Position numbers and translations under genes: made by a program. 64,000 bases of DNA, from positions 1,736,001 through 1,800,000 of the forward strand of contig OY771429.1 in the NCBI GenBank assembly GCA_963674555.1, written 5' to 3'. Position 1 is the first letter of the stretch; every line of letters begins with the position of its first letter. The notes under the pieces were generated by a model that was not told where the DNA came from, did not search any database, and saw only the letters and a list, made by a program, of their open reading frames with translations. The stretch comes from JBGMEA01 sp963674555. GTDB lineage: Bacteria > Bacillota > Clostridia > Eubacteriales > Anaerofustaceae. Positions 34,017-41,828 of this stretch are shown piece after piece.

Positions 34017-34742
34017 ATGGTAAAACTGATCAGAAATGAATTTAAAAAGTTCAGTAATTCCTATATCAATTATGTCGCTTTCGGTGCGATGCTGTTTCCT
34101 CTCATCTTTACTTCGCTTATTTACCGCTATACGAACAGCTTTGCTTTTGAGTGGAGTACCTACCTTACAAGCCTTCATTTGTTTTACGGTATCTTCCTCG
34201 GCTCGCTGATCCCGTCGTTTATCGCGATCTTTTCTGTCTATAACGAATTCAAAGAAGGTACGATGAAGAATTTGGTTATTTCTCCGCACACGCGTGTCAA
34301 ACTCATCGTTTCAAAAACGATCTATGTGATGTTGTTTATCTTTCTTTTGTACGCAGGGATCGCTGTTCTTGTCTTGTTGGCAGGGATGATCATTGGTCTG
34401 CAAACGACTTTCAGTGATGTCTTGCAAGTATTTAAACTTGTTACGTTAACCGGTATGACAACTGTTATCTTAGTCCCGATGATGATCTATTTTACGCTCG
34501 TATCCAGGAATTTTGCCGTACCTATCGTCATTACATTCTTAGCGACAGCGGTAGGGTTGCCGATCATTAACATGGGTCAATCCTATTTTTATCCGTGGTT
34601 GGTGCCGTCTAATTTCTTTTTCAGATTGGGCAGTTCGGATCCGGTCGATTTTACCATGCCGATCATCAGCCTTGTTGTGTTCACTCTTTTGTTTTTCGGG
34701 TTATCTGTGTTGAGATTCAGACGTATGGATTTTGATAAATAG
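34017..34742 (+). CDS. ABC-2 permease, bacitracin/lantibiotic-immunity-like
   Basis: 241 residues with about six membrane segments. EFKEGTMKNLVISPHTRVKLIVSK in the first cytosolic loop (in two parts about 75-98) is typical of ABC-2 permeases of the BcrB/YhfC-like group. It completes the transporter with the ATPase whose stop it nearly touches (single base between). The operon ends at the terminator 39 bases on. Probable role: export of or protection against a membrane-active compound (inference). Confidence 0.85.
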   Translation: MVKLIRNEFKKFSNSYINYVAFGAMLFPLIFTSLIYRYTNSFAFEWSTYLTSLHLFYGIFLGSLIPSFIAIFSVYNEFKEGTMKNLVISPHTRVKLIVSKTIYVMLFIFLLYAGIAVLVLLAGMIIGLQTTFSDVLQVFKLVTLTGMTTVILVPMMIYFTLVSRNFAVPIVITFLATAVGLPIINMGQSYFYPWLVPSNFFFRLGSSDPVDFTMPIISLVVFTLLFFGLSVLRFRRMDFDK

Positions 34743-34780
34743 CATTTTTCATTCTGTATTTTAATAATTGCATTACCGAT

Positions 34781-34810
34781 AAAAAACGCACTTTCGTGTG
34801 TTTTTTATTT
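34781..34810 (+). terminator. Intrinsic terminator (ACAC-stem family)
   Basis: AAAAAACGCAC, TTTC loop, GTGTGTTTTTT with one G-T pair. Confidence 0.85.
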
Positions 34811-34835
34811 TATTACTTAAATATAATCAATAGAC

Positions 34836-34864
34836 TTGACATAAAAGTTAACTTAAGTTAATAT
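34836..34864 (+). promoter_or_regulatory. Promoter of the membrane protein-TetR unit
   Basis: TTGACA (34836-34841), 17-base spacer, TAATAT (34859-34864). Confidence 0.7.
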
Positions 34865-34883
34865 ATATACTAAAGTAAGTTAA
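34848..34883. promoter_or_regulatory. Operator-like palindrome plus extra half-site
   Basis: Perfect 14-bp palindrome TTAACTTAAGTTAA (34848-34861) between the -35 and -10 boxes, with a further AAGTTAA half-site at 34877-34883 after the start point. The TetR protein at 35498 is the probable ligand. Confidence 0.6.
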
Positions 34884-34897
34884 AAGAGGTATGCAAA

Positions 34898-35446
34898 ATG
34901 AAAAAAAGGATTTGCAATTTTACAAATAAAAAAACATTGTCGATCGTTGCGTTTGTGACCCTCGCGCTTTACGCGATCATGTTGTTTGTGACGATACCGA
35001 AAATCCAAACAGCAACAGGCGGTATGACCATATTTGACCTTTCGTCGAAAGGGTACGATATGGCGTACGCGATCAAGTTGCTTTCAGCAATGTCACAGGA
35101 TGTCATCAATTATTACAGATTCGTTCAAATACCAATCGATATGTTGTATCCCGCAGTATTGGGGTTGTTCTTCTTTATGTCTATGTGCGCACTCAATAAA
35201 AAAATAAGGATATACAAACCGCTTTACATTTTACCTGTTTTAGTCACATTTTTCGATTATTTCGAAAATATCTCGGTTTTCATCCTATTAAGCAAGGGTG
35301 CTTCGGAGATATTGGTTTATATGGCAAGTTTTTTTACCGTTATGAAGAACATATCGGTTTCGATCCTATTTATACTCTTGCCAATTCTGGTTATAAGATA
35401 TATCATTGTAAGCAGGAGACAGGCAAAATCGAGCGAACAGCGTTAA
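34898..35446 (+). CDS. Membrane protein of unknown function
   Basis: 182 residues with four to five hydrophobic segments (about 14-34, 72-95, 108-128, 140-165). Not recognised. A conserved-looking sequence YDMAYAIKLLSAMSQDVINYYRF lies in the first extracytoplasmic loop (in part 52-74). ATG follows AAGAGGTATGC. A TetR gene follows 51 bases later in the same direction; both likely share the promoter with the TTAACTTAAGTTAA palindrome. Confidence 0.65.
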   Translation: MKKRICNFTNKKTLSIVAFVTLALYAIMLFVTIPKIQTATGGMTIFDLSSKGYDMAYAIKLLSAMSQDVINYYRFVQIPIDMLYPAVLGLFFFMSMCALNKKIRIYKPLYILPVLVTFFDYFENISVFILLSKGASEILVYMASFFTVMKNISVSILFILLPILVIRYIIVSRRQAKSSEQR

Positions 35447-35497
35447 CGTTCTATGGAAAAATAATTTTAGTTGCCGATAAAAGATAAGGAGCAGGAT

Positions 35498-36127
35498 ATG
35501 AGTTTAAGGGATATCAAAGCCGCCAGGATCAAATTAAATATTTTGGAGCAAACGATCGATCTTATCGGTAACGGTTCGTTTAAGGATCTTTTGGTGGATG
35601 ATATTTGCTTAAAAGCGGAAATATCAAAAGTAACGCTGTTTAAATACTTTTCCAAAAAAGAAGATATATTGGTTTATTTCATGAAGATTTGGTTATTCAA
35701 AAGAATCGTTGAATTGATCAATGAACCTAAAACGGGCTTGGAAGCCATCAGATATTTATTTCATGTATTGGGCGAAGAAGCAGATAGATCTCCCGGATTG
35801 ATCCTCGGTCTTGTCGGCTATATCGCTAATTTAACTGAACCGCCCGAACCGCAAGAGATCAAATACGAAGAAAGGAAGATCCTTTTTCCTGAACAAGATG
35901 ATTTGGATAATATAGAAATATTAAGCATAGATCAGATGTTTTTAAAACACCTTCAGGAAGCAGCGGACTTAGGCGAGATTAAATCTCAATATGTAAATGA
36001 TTCTGTAGTTGAGTTGTTACTCGCTTTGTTTTACGGCAGTTCTTTGGCTGCGCATACAAGTACAGATCAAAAAATGAGTGATGTATATTCCGCTAATCTT
36101 GCGTTTGTTTTAGACATGTTGCGTTAA
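35498..36127 (+). CDS. TetR/AcrR family regulator
   Basis: 209 residues from ATG at 35498, after AAGGAGCAGG; an in-frame TTG 27 bases upstream is rejected. The helix-turn-helix is FKDLLVDDICLKAEISKVTLF followed by KYFSKKEDIL (about 25-55). The C-terminal domain is a helical ligand pocket, with an acidic middle (EPPEPQEIKYEERK). Likely autoregulator of the unit with the preceding membrane protein. Confidence 0.85.
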   Translation: MSLRDIKAARIKLNILEQTIDLIGNGSFKDLLVDDICLKAEISKVTLFKYFSKKEDILVYFMKIWLFKRIVELINEPKTGLEAIRYLFHVLGEEADRSPGLILGLVGYIANLTEPPEPQEIKYEERKILFPEQDDLDNIEILSIDQMFLKHLQEAADLGEIKSQYVNDSVVELLLALFYGSSLAAHTSTDQKMSDVYSANLAFVLDMLR

Positions 36128-36171
36128 ACATGTGTCTCATAAACACATGATCGAATCTATAAAAAAGACAA

Positions 36172-36195
36172 TAAAGCACACTTCGGTGTGTTTTT
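36172..36195 (+). terminator. Intrinsic terminator with UUCG tetraloop
   Basis: AAAGCACAC (36173-36181), TTCG loop, GTGTGTTTT (36186-36194); the C(UUCG)G loop makes it very stable. Confidence 0.85.
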
Positions 36196-36336
36196 GCTGT
36201 TATATAACTAATATTCCTGAAAATCAACAATCTGTTTGCATGAAGAAGCATGCAGGCATATAATGAAATTATATACGAATGGATGATCAACGATGAGAGC
36301 TCATCTGAGAGACATAAGCAAAAAGGAATAAAAACT

Positions 36337-36744
36337 ATGACAGACATAATTTATCAAAACCGCAAAGACATTTCACCCGAAGATCTGCAAGATCTCTTCT
36401 TTTCCGTACAATGGGCTTCGGGAGAACATAAAGAGAAATTGGCAAAAGCCATCCGTAACTCCGATACAGTCATAACGGCATGGGACGGAGATAAACTGGT
36501 CGGATTGATCAATGCGTTGGATGACGACATCATGACTGCTTATATCCATTTCCTGTTAGTTCGACCGAATTATCAAAGCAAGGGTATCGGAAAACAGTTG
36601 GTTGAGATGACAAAAGAAATTTACCGAGATTATTTGCGCATCGTATTGGTTTCCTATGATATACAAGTGGATTTTTACAAACGTTGCGGATTTGATCGCG
36701 GAAATGAGACGACCGCAATGTTCCTGACATCCCTTGATAATTAA
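36337..36744 (+). CDS. GNAT family N-acetyltransferase
   Basis: 135 residues from the ATG that follows AAAAGGA. The acetyl-CoA loop is PNYQSKGIGKQLVEMTKEIY (about 71-90) and the C-terminal FYKRCGFDRGNETTAMF is the family's final element. Length and sequence match small YhbS/ElaA-like GNATs. Substrate unknown. Monocistronic between two terminators. Confidence 0.85.
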   Translation: MTDIIYQNRKDISPEDLQDLFFSVQWASGEHKEKLAKAIRNSDTVITAWDGDKLVGLINALDDDIMTAYIHFLLVRPNYQSKGIGKQLVEMTKEIYRDYLRIVLVSYDIQVDFYKRCGFDRGNETTAMFLTSLDN

Positions 36745-36799
36745 TAACAATCAAAGCAGTTTTTGTTTGTTTATCTAAAATAATCGGAGGAATGAGCTT

Positions 36800-37840
36800 A
36801 TGAACTATATCAATAAAAATAAAGTTAACTTGCCGCCGGGTACGCTACATTATACAGGGCACTATGCTGACGAAGAACTCAAGATAGAAGTATTGCAGTA
36901 CAACACGCATGAATTCAGACGTTTCGGGATCGATGATATAGGAGAGCTTGAAGAGAATGAAAGTGATGTACGATGGGTCAATATTTCGGGTCTGAACCAC
37001 ATGGAGTTCCTTACGCAACTCGGAAAGCATTTTGATATAGACCGAATGAATTTGGAAGATATCATCGATGTATATCAGCGCAGCAAATTAGAGAAACGGG
37101 ACCATTACTTATTTTCCATCTTTAAGATGTTTTATTTGAAACAGACAGATATCGTCAGTGAACATGTATCGGTCGTACTTTTGAAAAACATGCTGATCAC
37201 TTTTCAAGAAACTTCGGATGATATATTTGAGTCGATCCGAACACGATTGGAAGCAGATGAAGGTCAAATACGGCGAAAGAACGTCGATTACTTATACTAC
37301 AGTTTGCTCGATAATTTGATCGACCAATATTTTATAAGTCTTCATTTGATCGAACAACGTTTCACACAAGCCGAAATGAAGATCGTTGAACAAAAAAGCA
37401 GAAAAATGGACGAGATCTATCAGTTACGAAAAGATCTTTTATATTTAAAAAACGGGATCGATCCCGTTAAGAATATCCTGCAGACGATCATTAAAGACGA
37501 TGATACATATTTTTCAAATGAAGTAAAGCAGTACTTTAACGATATTCTGGATAACACATTGCATATCATTGAATCTATCATGACGTTTAGAGAAATGGTA
37601 GATGGACTATACGAAGCGCAGGTATCAAACCGCAATGATGAGATGAACAAAACGATCATGACCTTAACGATCTTTTCGGTCATCTTCGCGCCGCTCTCAT
37701 TCTTAACCGGCGTGTTCGGGATGAACTTTATCCATATGCCGCTTCTTTCTTATAAATACGCATTCATCGCTTTTGTTGCGTTTTGTTTGCTTATCGTATC
37801 GGCGATGATTGTATTCTTTATCCGAAAAAAAATGTTTTAG
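36800..37840 (+). CDS. corA: CorA-family magnesium/cobalt transporter
   Basis: 346 residues. A large N-terminal cytosolic domain (1-285) is followed by two membrane helices; between them GVFGMNFIHMP carries the GMN selectivity signature of CorA channels. The channel is a homopentamer for Mg2+ influx. The typical helical stretch with RKDLLYLKNGIDPVKNILQTI (in two parts near 215-235) supports this. ATG follows CGGAGGAATG. A small unknown gene follows. Confidence 0.92.
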   Translation: MNYINKNKVNLPPGTLHYTGHYADEELKIEVLQYNTHEFRRFGIDDIGELEENESDVRWVNISGLNHMEFLTQLGKHFDIDRMNLEDIIDVYQRSKLEKRDHYLFSIFKMFYLKQTDIVSEHVSVVLLKNMLITFQETSDDIFESIRTRLEADEGQIRRKNVDYLYYSLLDNLIDQYFISLHLIEQRFTQAEMKIVEQKSRKMDEIYQLRKDLLYLKNGIDPVKNILQTIIKDDDTYFSNEVKQYFNDILDNTLHIIESIMTFREMVDGLYEAQVSNRNDEMNKTIMTLTIFSVIFAPLSFLTGVFGMNFIHMPLLSYKYAFIAFVAFCLLIVSAMIVFFIRKKMF

Positions 37841-37885
37841 CATGCAGATTGTATAAATCACGAATTGATAATAGGAGTAAATAAA

Positions 37886-38347
37886 ATGTATAAAGTTGAT
37901 TTTAAAAATGTATCTACCGTCGGACTGGAATCTTCTCCCGTTGCGGATGCGCTTGCGGGACTGCGCGCAAATGAAGCGCGCTATTACATGAATAAATACA
38001 AGCATGAATTCATTGTGGAACCCGCCGAAGAAAGTCAGGAAACAGTGGCATATGTAAGTAAGATCTTAAAAGATGAGCGTGACTTGGAGTTTGCCGTAAA
38101 ACCTTTGGAAACTTCAAAGTTTCAAGTGGAAGATCTGAAGATCGCGTATATCTTTTACGAAGACGGACTTTCTGTCAATGTGATGTATCATATCACAGAT
38201 CCAAAGAAACGTGCGGTCGGTTTCAAACTATCGGAGGGCATGGATGTGCCAAAAGAGTTGGAAGGTAAATTCAAGTTTTCCCATATGAAATCAAAGCTTG
38301 CGGGAACGATACGCGGTTCATTCTTTGTTATCAAAGGAGAATATTAA
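37886..38347 (+). CDS. Conserved hypothetical protein
   Basis: 153 residues from ATG following AATAGGAG. Not recognised. Mixed alpha/beta, no signal peptide or membrane helix. Regions FEVEDLKIAYIFYEDGLSVN and KRAVGFKLSEGMDVPKELEG (about 85-130, shown here approximately) look like strands and turns of a compact domain. It follows corA by 45 bases in the same direction and ends at a terminator, so it may be co-transcribed. Confidence 0.6.
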   Translation: MYKVDFKNVSTVGLESSPVADALAGLRANEARYYMNKYKHEFIVEPAEESQETVAYVSKILKDERDLEFAVKPLETSKFQVEDLKIAYIFYEDGLSVNVMYHITDPKKRAVGFKLSEGMDVPKELEGKFKFSHMKSKLAGTIRGSFFVIKGEY

Positions 38348-38360
38348 TCTATCCTTTATT

Positions 38361-38389
38361 AAAAAACACACATATTTATGTGTGTTTTT
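38361..38389. terminator. Bidirectional intrinsic terminator (ACACAC-stem family)
   Basis: AAAAAACACACATA, TTTA-type loop, TGTGTGTTTTT. It ends the corA unit and may also stop the convergent DtxR-type gene. Confidence 0.85.
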
Positions 38390-38430
38390 GCTTGTCGATG
38401 ATCTTGCGTTGCATATATATCTATGACTGA

Positions 38431-38802
38431 TCATTCTTTTTCTTGCATATAAGATTCAATTGCGTTCAGTGTTTGCTCGCTTATAACATGTTCGATCTTG
38501 CAGGCATCTGCCTCCGCGACATCCGCGTCGACTCCAAGTATTTGCGTGAGGAAATCCGTCAATAAACGATGGGACAGATAGATCATTTTCGCTTTTTCTC
38601 TACCCTCATCCGTTAAAGTTATATCTCCGTAAGGCGTATGGGTAATAAACCCCGCTTCCGTTAATACGCCCATCGCGCGACTGACACTGGGTTTTGAATA
38701 GCCGAGTTCTTTCGCGATATCGACCGACAGCACTTTGCCGTTTTTTTGTTCCAGTCTGTAAATAACTTCGAGATACATTTCCCGAGATTCTTTTGCTCGC
38801 AT
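38431..38802 (-). CDS. DtxR/MntR family metal-dependent repressor
   Basis: 123 residues: winged helix (about 1-60; recognition helix YSKPSVSRAMGVLTEAGFI) and dimerisation domain with the metal ligands. Met9 (REMYL), His78, Cys101, Glu104 and His105 (CKIEH) match the primary DtxR iron site, Cys in place of the Glu of MntR, so it more likely senses Fe2+ than Mn2+. The SH3-like third domain is absent. It lies downstream of the feo genes on the same strand, and three shared 18-bp boxes control those genes. Confidence 0.88.
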   Translation of the reverse strand: MRAKESREMYLEVIYRLEQKNGKVLSVDIAKELGYSKPSVSRAMGVLTEAGFITHTPYGDITLTDEGREKAKMIYLSHRLLTDFLTQILGVDADVAEADACKIEHVISEQTLNAIESYMQEKE

Positions 38803-38962
38803 AGTTCACCTTACTGATTGTTTTACCAGAATCATATTAATTGTATTTTACCATATTTCATACAACATATGAAGATACTTTATTTTATTTACTTTATCTA
38901 AGTTCCGCTGTGCAATGGCAAGAGCCGTGAAAAATCAACGGCTCTTATCTTATTTCGGTGCA

Positions 38963-39133
38963 TTATATTTTGGATCTACACACTTCAGCGTTTGAACACG
39001 CTGATCGCGAACAAGCATGTGAGGCAGGGCAACCGATACATTTAACACCTTTCTTTTTCTCTCGAATGATTTTAATGATCGCCCCTGTAAGGATCAGCAC
39101 AACAATACCGAGTGTGAGCCATGTCGTTATCAT
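38963..39133 (-). CDS. FeoB-associated Cys-rich membrane protein
   Basis: 56 residues, short and easily missed. The ATG lies two bases after the feoB stop codon. One membrane helix (about 4-22: TWLTLGIVVLILTGAII) is followed by a basic stretch and a cysteine-rich tail with CIGCPASHAC, SAC and EVC (Cys 32, 35, 41, 46, 52). This is the layout of the FeoB_associated family (PF12669) encoded directly after feoB in many Bacillota, thought to assist iron handling. Translational coupling with feoB is very likely. Confidence 0.85.
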   Translation of the reverse strand: MITTWLTLGIVVLILTGAIIKIIREKKKGVKCIGCPASHACSRSACSNAEVCRSKI

Positions 39134-39135
39134 AA

Positions 39136-41157
39136 TTACGCACCTACTTTCTTTCTTTGCGTATTCAAGGATATCCTCGCTTTATTTTCACCTTTCACGA
39201 TCAGCCATCCGATAAAGAATGCGATTGCCAACACGGCGATCAAGCCTGCGATAAAACCGCTTCCCAAACTACCTGTCGTAATAAGAGTTCCGACTTGATA
39301 GACGAGGAATGCCAATGTATAGCCGACCGCAAGTTGAAATCCTATCGCTCCGAATGTCCATTTTGCCGAATTTACCTCTGCACGGATCGCTCCGATCGCC
39401 GCGAAACACGGCGGCGTGAACAGATTAAATATCAGATATGAGAGCGCTGCGACCGATCCGAATGCAAAAGCTTCCGCTACGCTGTTAGCCGCACCCGTTT
39501 CACCGATAAGCGTCAGTTCTTCAACGTCGATAAAGTTTGCTATCCCGAAAGTAACTGCCAATGTGCCGACCACATTTTCTTTTGCGATAAAGCCCGTTAC
39601 CGCTGCTGCGGCAAATTGCCAAATGCCGAAGCCCAAGGGTATAAACAAAAAGGCGATCGGGCTTGCGACAGAAGCGAGAATACTCGTTTCCGGAGCGGTT
39701 TCGGCGACGACTTGGAATTGCCAGTTGAATGTTTGTAAAATATGAACGATCGCATTACAGATCAAAATAACAGTACCTGCTTTGATGATGAATGCTTTTG
39801 CGCGGCTCATCATAGAGACAGCTGCGCGCTTTATGCTCGGTAATCTGTATTCCGGAAGTTCCATAATGAAATACGATTGCGATCTGTCGCCCGTTATTTT
39901 ACGGATAATAACAGCGCTGAAGAGTATGATGACGATACCGAGCAAATACATCGATGTGCCGACCCATGCGTTATCAGAGAAGAATACACCCGCAAACAAT
40001 GCGATGATCGGTAATTTCGCGCCACACGGCATAAAGGGGGTGAGCATTGCGGTCGTTCTTCTTTGACGTTCGTTTTTGATCGTCCTTGTTGCCATAACGC
40101 CGGGGATCGCACATGCGGTTCCGATGACCATTGGGATCACACTGCGGCCCGATAAACCGATCTTTTTAAAGAATCGATCCATAACAACGGCTACGCGTGC
40201 CATGTATCCGCAATCTTCAAATAGCGCCATCAAAAAGAACATGACCATGATCAGCGGTAAGAACCCGACCACAGCGATGACCCCGCCTATGATCCCGTCT
40301 ACCAACAAAGCCGAGACGATTGGATGCACCTCATCCATCAGGCCTGCTACCCATCCTTGGAATGACTCGAGCCACCCGACGAATGTATCGGCGATCCAAG
40401 GCCCCAACCATGCTTGGGATACCCAAAATATAAACCAGATGACGCCGACGAATATAATGATACCGAGCCATTTATGCGCAATGATACGGTCCCACTTATC
40501 TTGAGTTGTTTGAGCTTGCGGACTGATTTTTTTTCGTTCAGCTTCCGCTATGATCTCTTTAACGAATTCAAACCGCGCTTTGTCCGCTTGGCGGAATTGT
40601 CGCTCGGAATGCACTTCTTTCGCACCAACGATATTCGGTGCTTCTTGTTGTCCTCGCTCCGCCGCTTCTACAGTTTTACGGATCAGTTCTTCCAAGCCGT
40701 TTCCTTTGGATTTTGCCGCAGAAGTTTCAACGACTTCGCATTTAAGATAATTTCTAAGCAGATCGATCCGAATCGTATTACCTTTCGATTTTGTCAGATC
40801 GCTTTTATTGAGCGCCACCACAACGGGTATGCCAAGTTCCAGAAGCTGCGTTGTAAAGAAAAGGCTTCGGGATAAGTTGGTAGCGTCAACAATATTGATA
40901 ATGACATCAGGATTTTCTTTTAGTACAAAATCACGTGTGATGCTTTCTTCACTGGTGTACGGTGACATCGAATAAGCGCCCGGCAGATCGACCGCTAACA
41001 GTTCGTCACTATACGGATTTAAATTTGCTTTGATCTTACCTTCTTTTTTTTCTACGGTCACGCCCGGCCAATTGCCGACATGTTCGATTTTCCCTGTAAT
41101 CGCATTGAACAACGTCGTCTTCCCGCTGTTCGGATTACCTGTCAGTGCTATTTTCAT
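39136..41157 (-). CDS. feoB: Ferrous iron transporter B
   Basis: 673 residues. The N-terminal G domain has GNPNSGKTTLF (7-17; G1), the G3 DLPGAYSM and the G4 NKSD; a helical GDI-like domain spans about 170-210, and ten or so membrane helices follow with the two Gate-type halves (CGAKLPIIALFAGVFF and FIPLGFGIWQFAAAAVTGF, shown in part). GTP-dependent or GTP-regulated import of Fe2+. It lies between feoA and the small Cys-rich gene, with a DtxR-type box in the feoA-feoB gap. Confidence 0.95.
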   Translation of the reverse strand: MKIALTGNPNSGKTTLFNAITGKIEHVGNWPGVTVEKKEGKIKANLNPYSDELLAVDLPGAYSMSPYTSEESITRDFVLKENPDVIINIVDATNLSRSLFFTTQLLELGIPVVVALNKSDLTKSKGNTIRIDLLRNYLKCEVVETSAAKSKGNGLEELIRKTVEAAERGQQEAPNIVGAKEVHSERQFRQADKARFEFVKEIIAEAERKKISPQAQTTQDKWDRIIAHKWLGIIIFVGVIWFIFWVSQAWLGPWIADTFVGWLESFQGWVAGLMDEVHPIVSALLVDGIIGGVIAVVGFLPLIMVMFFLMALFEDCGYMARVAVVMDRFFKKIGLSGRSVIPMVIGTACAIPGVMATRTIKNERQRRTTAMLTPFMPCGAKLPIIALFAGVFFSDNAWVGTSMYLLGIVIILFSAVIIRKITGDRSQSYFIMELPEYRLPSIKRAAVSMMSRAKAFIIKAGTVILICNAIVHILQTFNWQFQVVAETAPETSILASVASPIAFLFIPLGFGIWQFAAAAVTGFIAKENVVGTLAVTFGIANFIDVEELTLIGETGAANSVAEAFAFGSVAALSYLIFNLFTPPCFAAIGAIRAEVNSAKWTFGAIGFQLAVGYTLAFLVYQVGTLITTGSLGSGFIAGLIAVLAIAFFIGWLIVKGENKARISLNTQRKKVGA

Positions 41158-41175
41158 ATCAATCCTCCTTAGAAT

Positions 41176-41193
41176 AGTTAGGTGTTGCTAACT
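41176..41193. promoter_or_regulatory. DtxR-type box between feoA and feoB
   Basis: AGTTAG (41176-41181), N6, CTAACT (41188-41193): perfect 6-6-6 inverted repeat, the best-preserved of three copies. Confidence 0.7.
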
Positions 41194-41250
41194 TATATGG
41201 TAAAAAAATGTGCTCCTCAAAAGAGCTTTCTGCGGAAGCAGTATCCTTTT

Positions 41251-41463
41251 TTATACGAATATCGCGTCCGCAAGTCTTTCATCAATGCTGTAGCGAGCAT
41301 CCTTAACATTAATAATGTAATTGCCTTTCAGCTTTGAAATGATCGTTACTTCTTCACCGGGATAACACCCCAGTGTAAATAAGAAATCACGCATATCGTC
41401 ATGCTCGGTTTTAACCGCTTCGATGATATATGTTGTGTTTGCTTGTGCTTTTGTAAGTGCCAT
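41251..41463 (-). CDS. feoA: Ferrous iron transport protein A
   Basis: 70 residues, SH3-like fold, cytosolic partner of FeoB. LFTLGCYPGEEVTIISKL (about 28-45) with the central turn and YSIDERLADAIFV at the end are family-typical. Two consecutive ATGs are possible; the second has the better spacing to AAGGTGG. Its promoter is TTGACA (minus, 41536-41531) / TAAACT (41513-41508) with a 17-base spacer, overlapped by two DtxR-type boxes, so expression should rise when iron is low. Confidence 0.9.
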   Translation of the reverse strand: MALTKAQANTTYIIEAVKTEHDDMRDFLFTLGCYPGEEVTIISKLKGNYIINVKDARYSIDERLADAIFV

Positions 41464-41483
41464 CATAAACACCACCTTATAAA

Positions 41484-41525
41484 AGTTAGTTATCATTAAC
41501 TTTTATAAGTTTACCATGACTAACT
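41484..41525. promoter_or_regulatory. feoA promoter with two DtxR-type boxes
   Basis: Box 1: AGTTAG (41484-41489), N6, TTAACT (41496-41501), just after the predicted start. Box 2: AGTTTA (41508-41513), N6, CTAACT (41520-41525), on the -10 box. The same 6-6-6 plan as the feoA-feoB box. Extended arms AAAAGTTA / TAACTTTT (41481-41504) surround box 1. Confidence 0.7.
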
Positions 41526-41601
41526 TTATTTGTCAATATATAAAATCATCTTTTTAAGGAAGTTTGTATCTACTAAAAGAGATTGACGGGATCAATGCAA
41601 C

Positions 41602-41630
41602 TTGACAACTTTTTTTTGCGATGATACAAT
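41602..41630 (+). promoter_or_regulatory. Promoter of the ABC-F gene
   Basis: TTGACA (41602-41607), 17-base spacer, TACAAT (41625-41630). Predicted start about 41637, giving a leader of roughly 190 bases. Confidence 0.75.
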
Positions 41631-41669
41631 TGCTGTGTATAAAGCACTTCGGAGGTTGAGAAGGAACAA

Positions 41670-41681
41670 ATGCGCAAATAG
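41670..41681 (+). CDS. Leader peptide Met-Arg-Lys of the ABC-F gene
   Basis: ATG CGC AAA TAG, three codons, behind AAGGAAC at 3-4 bases spacing. It is the only short reading frame in the leader with a ribosome binding site. Ribosome stalling on such minimal frames is a known basis for induction of antibiotic-resistance ABC-F genes; here it is inferred. Confidence 0.5.
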   Translation: MRK

Positions 41682-41713
41682 TTGATGAAGATTCAAAAAG
41701 ATGTTACTTTGGT

Positions 41714-41828
41714 CTGCCGAAAAAGTCGGCAGCAATTCGTGCATCAAAAGAAATCGTTATTCAACTATATGGACGTATTGTTTCGAAAAGGATTCATTTC
41801 TTTTGATGCCTTTCGGAGGTGTTTTTTA
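41714..41828 (+). promoter_or_regulatory. Attenuator-like leader of the ABC-F gene
   Basis: Hairpin 1: CTGCCGA (41714-41720) / TCGGCAG (41726-41732). Hairpin 2: GCATCAAAAGAAAT (41741-41754) / ATTTCTTTTGATGC (41796-41809), a perfect 14-bp stem ending just before the ribosome binding site and a T-run. An alternative pairing of CGAAAAGG (41784-41791) with CCTTTCG (41809-41815) excludes hairpin 2. The alternatives look like an antibiotic-responsive switch. Confidence 0.55.

Noticed and set aside
38920..38946. AAGAGCCGT/ACGGCTCTT hairpin between the Cys-rich feo gene and the DtxR-type gene as a terminator
   Set aside because: The stem is good, but no T-run follows it in either direction, so termination is unsure; it may be a processing or stability element.
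40076..40504. Open frame of over 140 codons antisense to feoB
   Set aside because: No ribosome binding site and no family similarity; feoB on the other strand is unambiguous.
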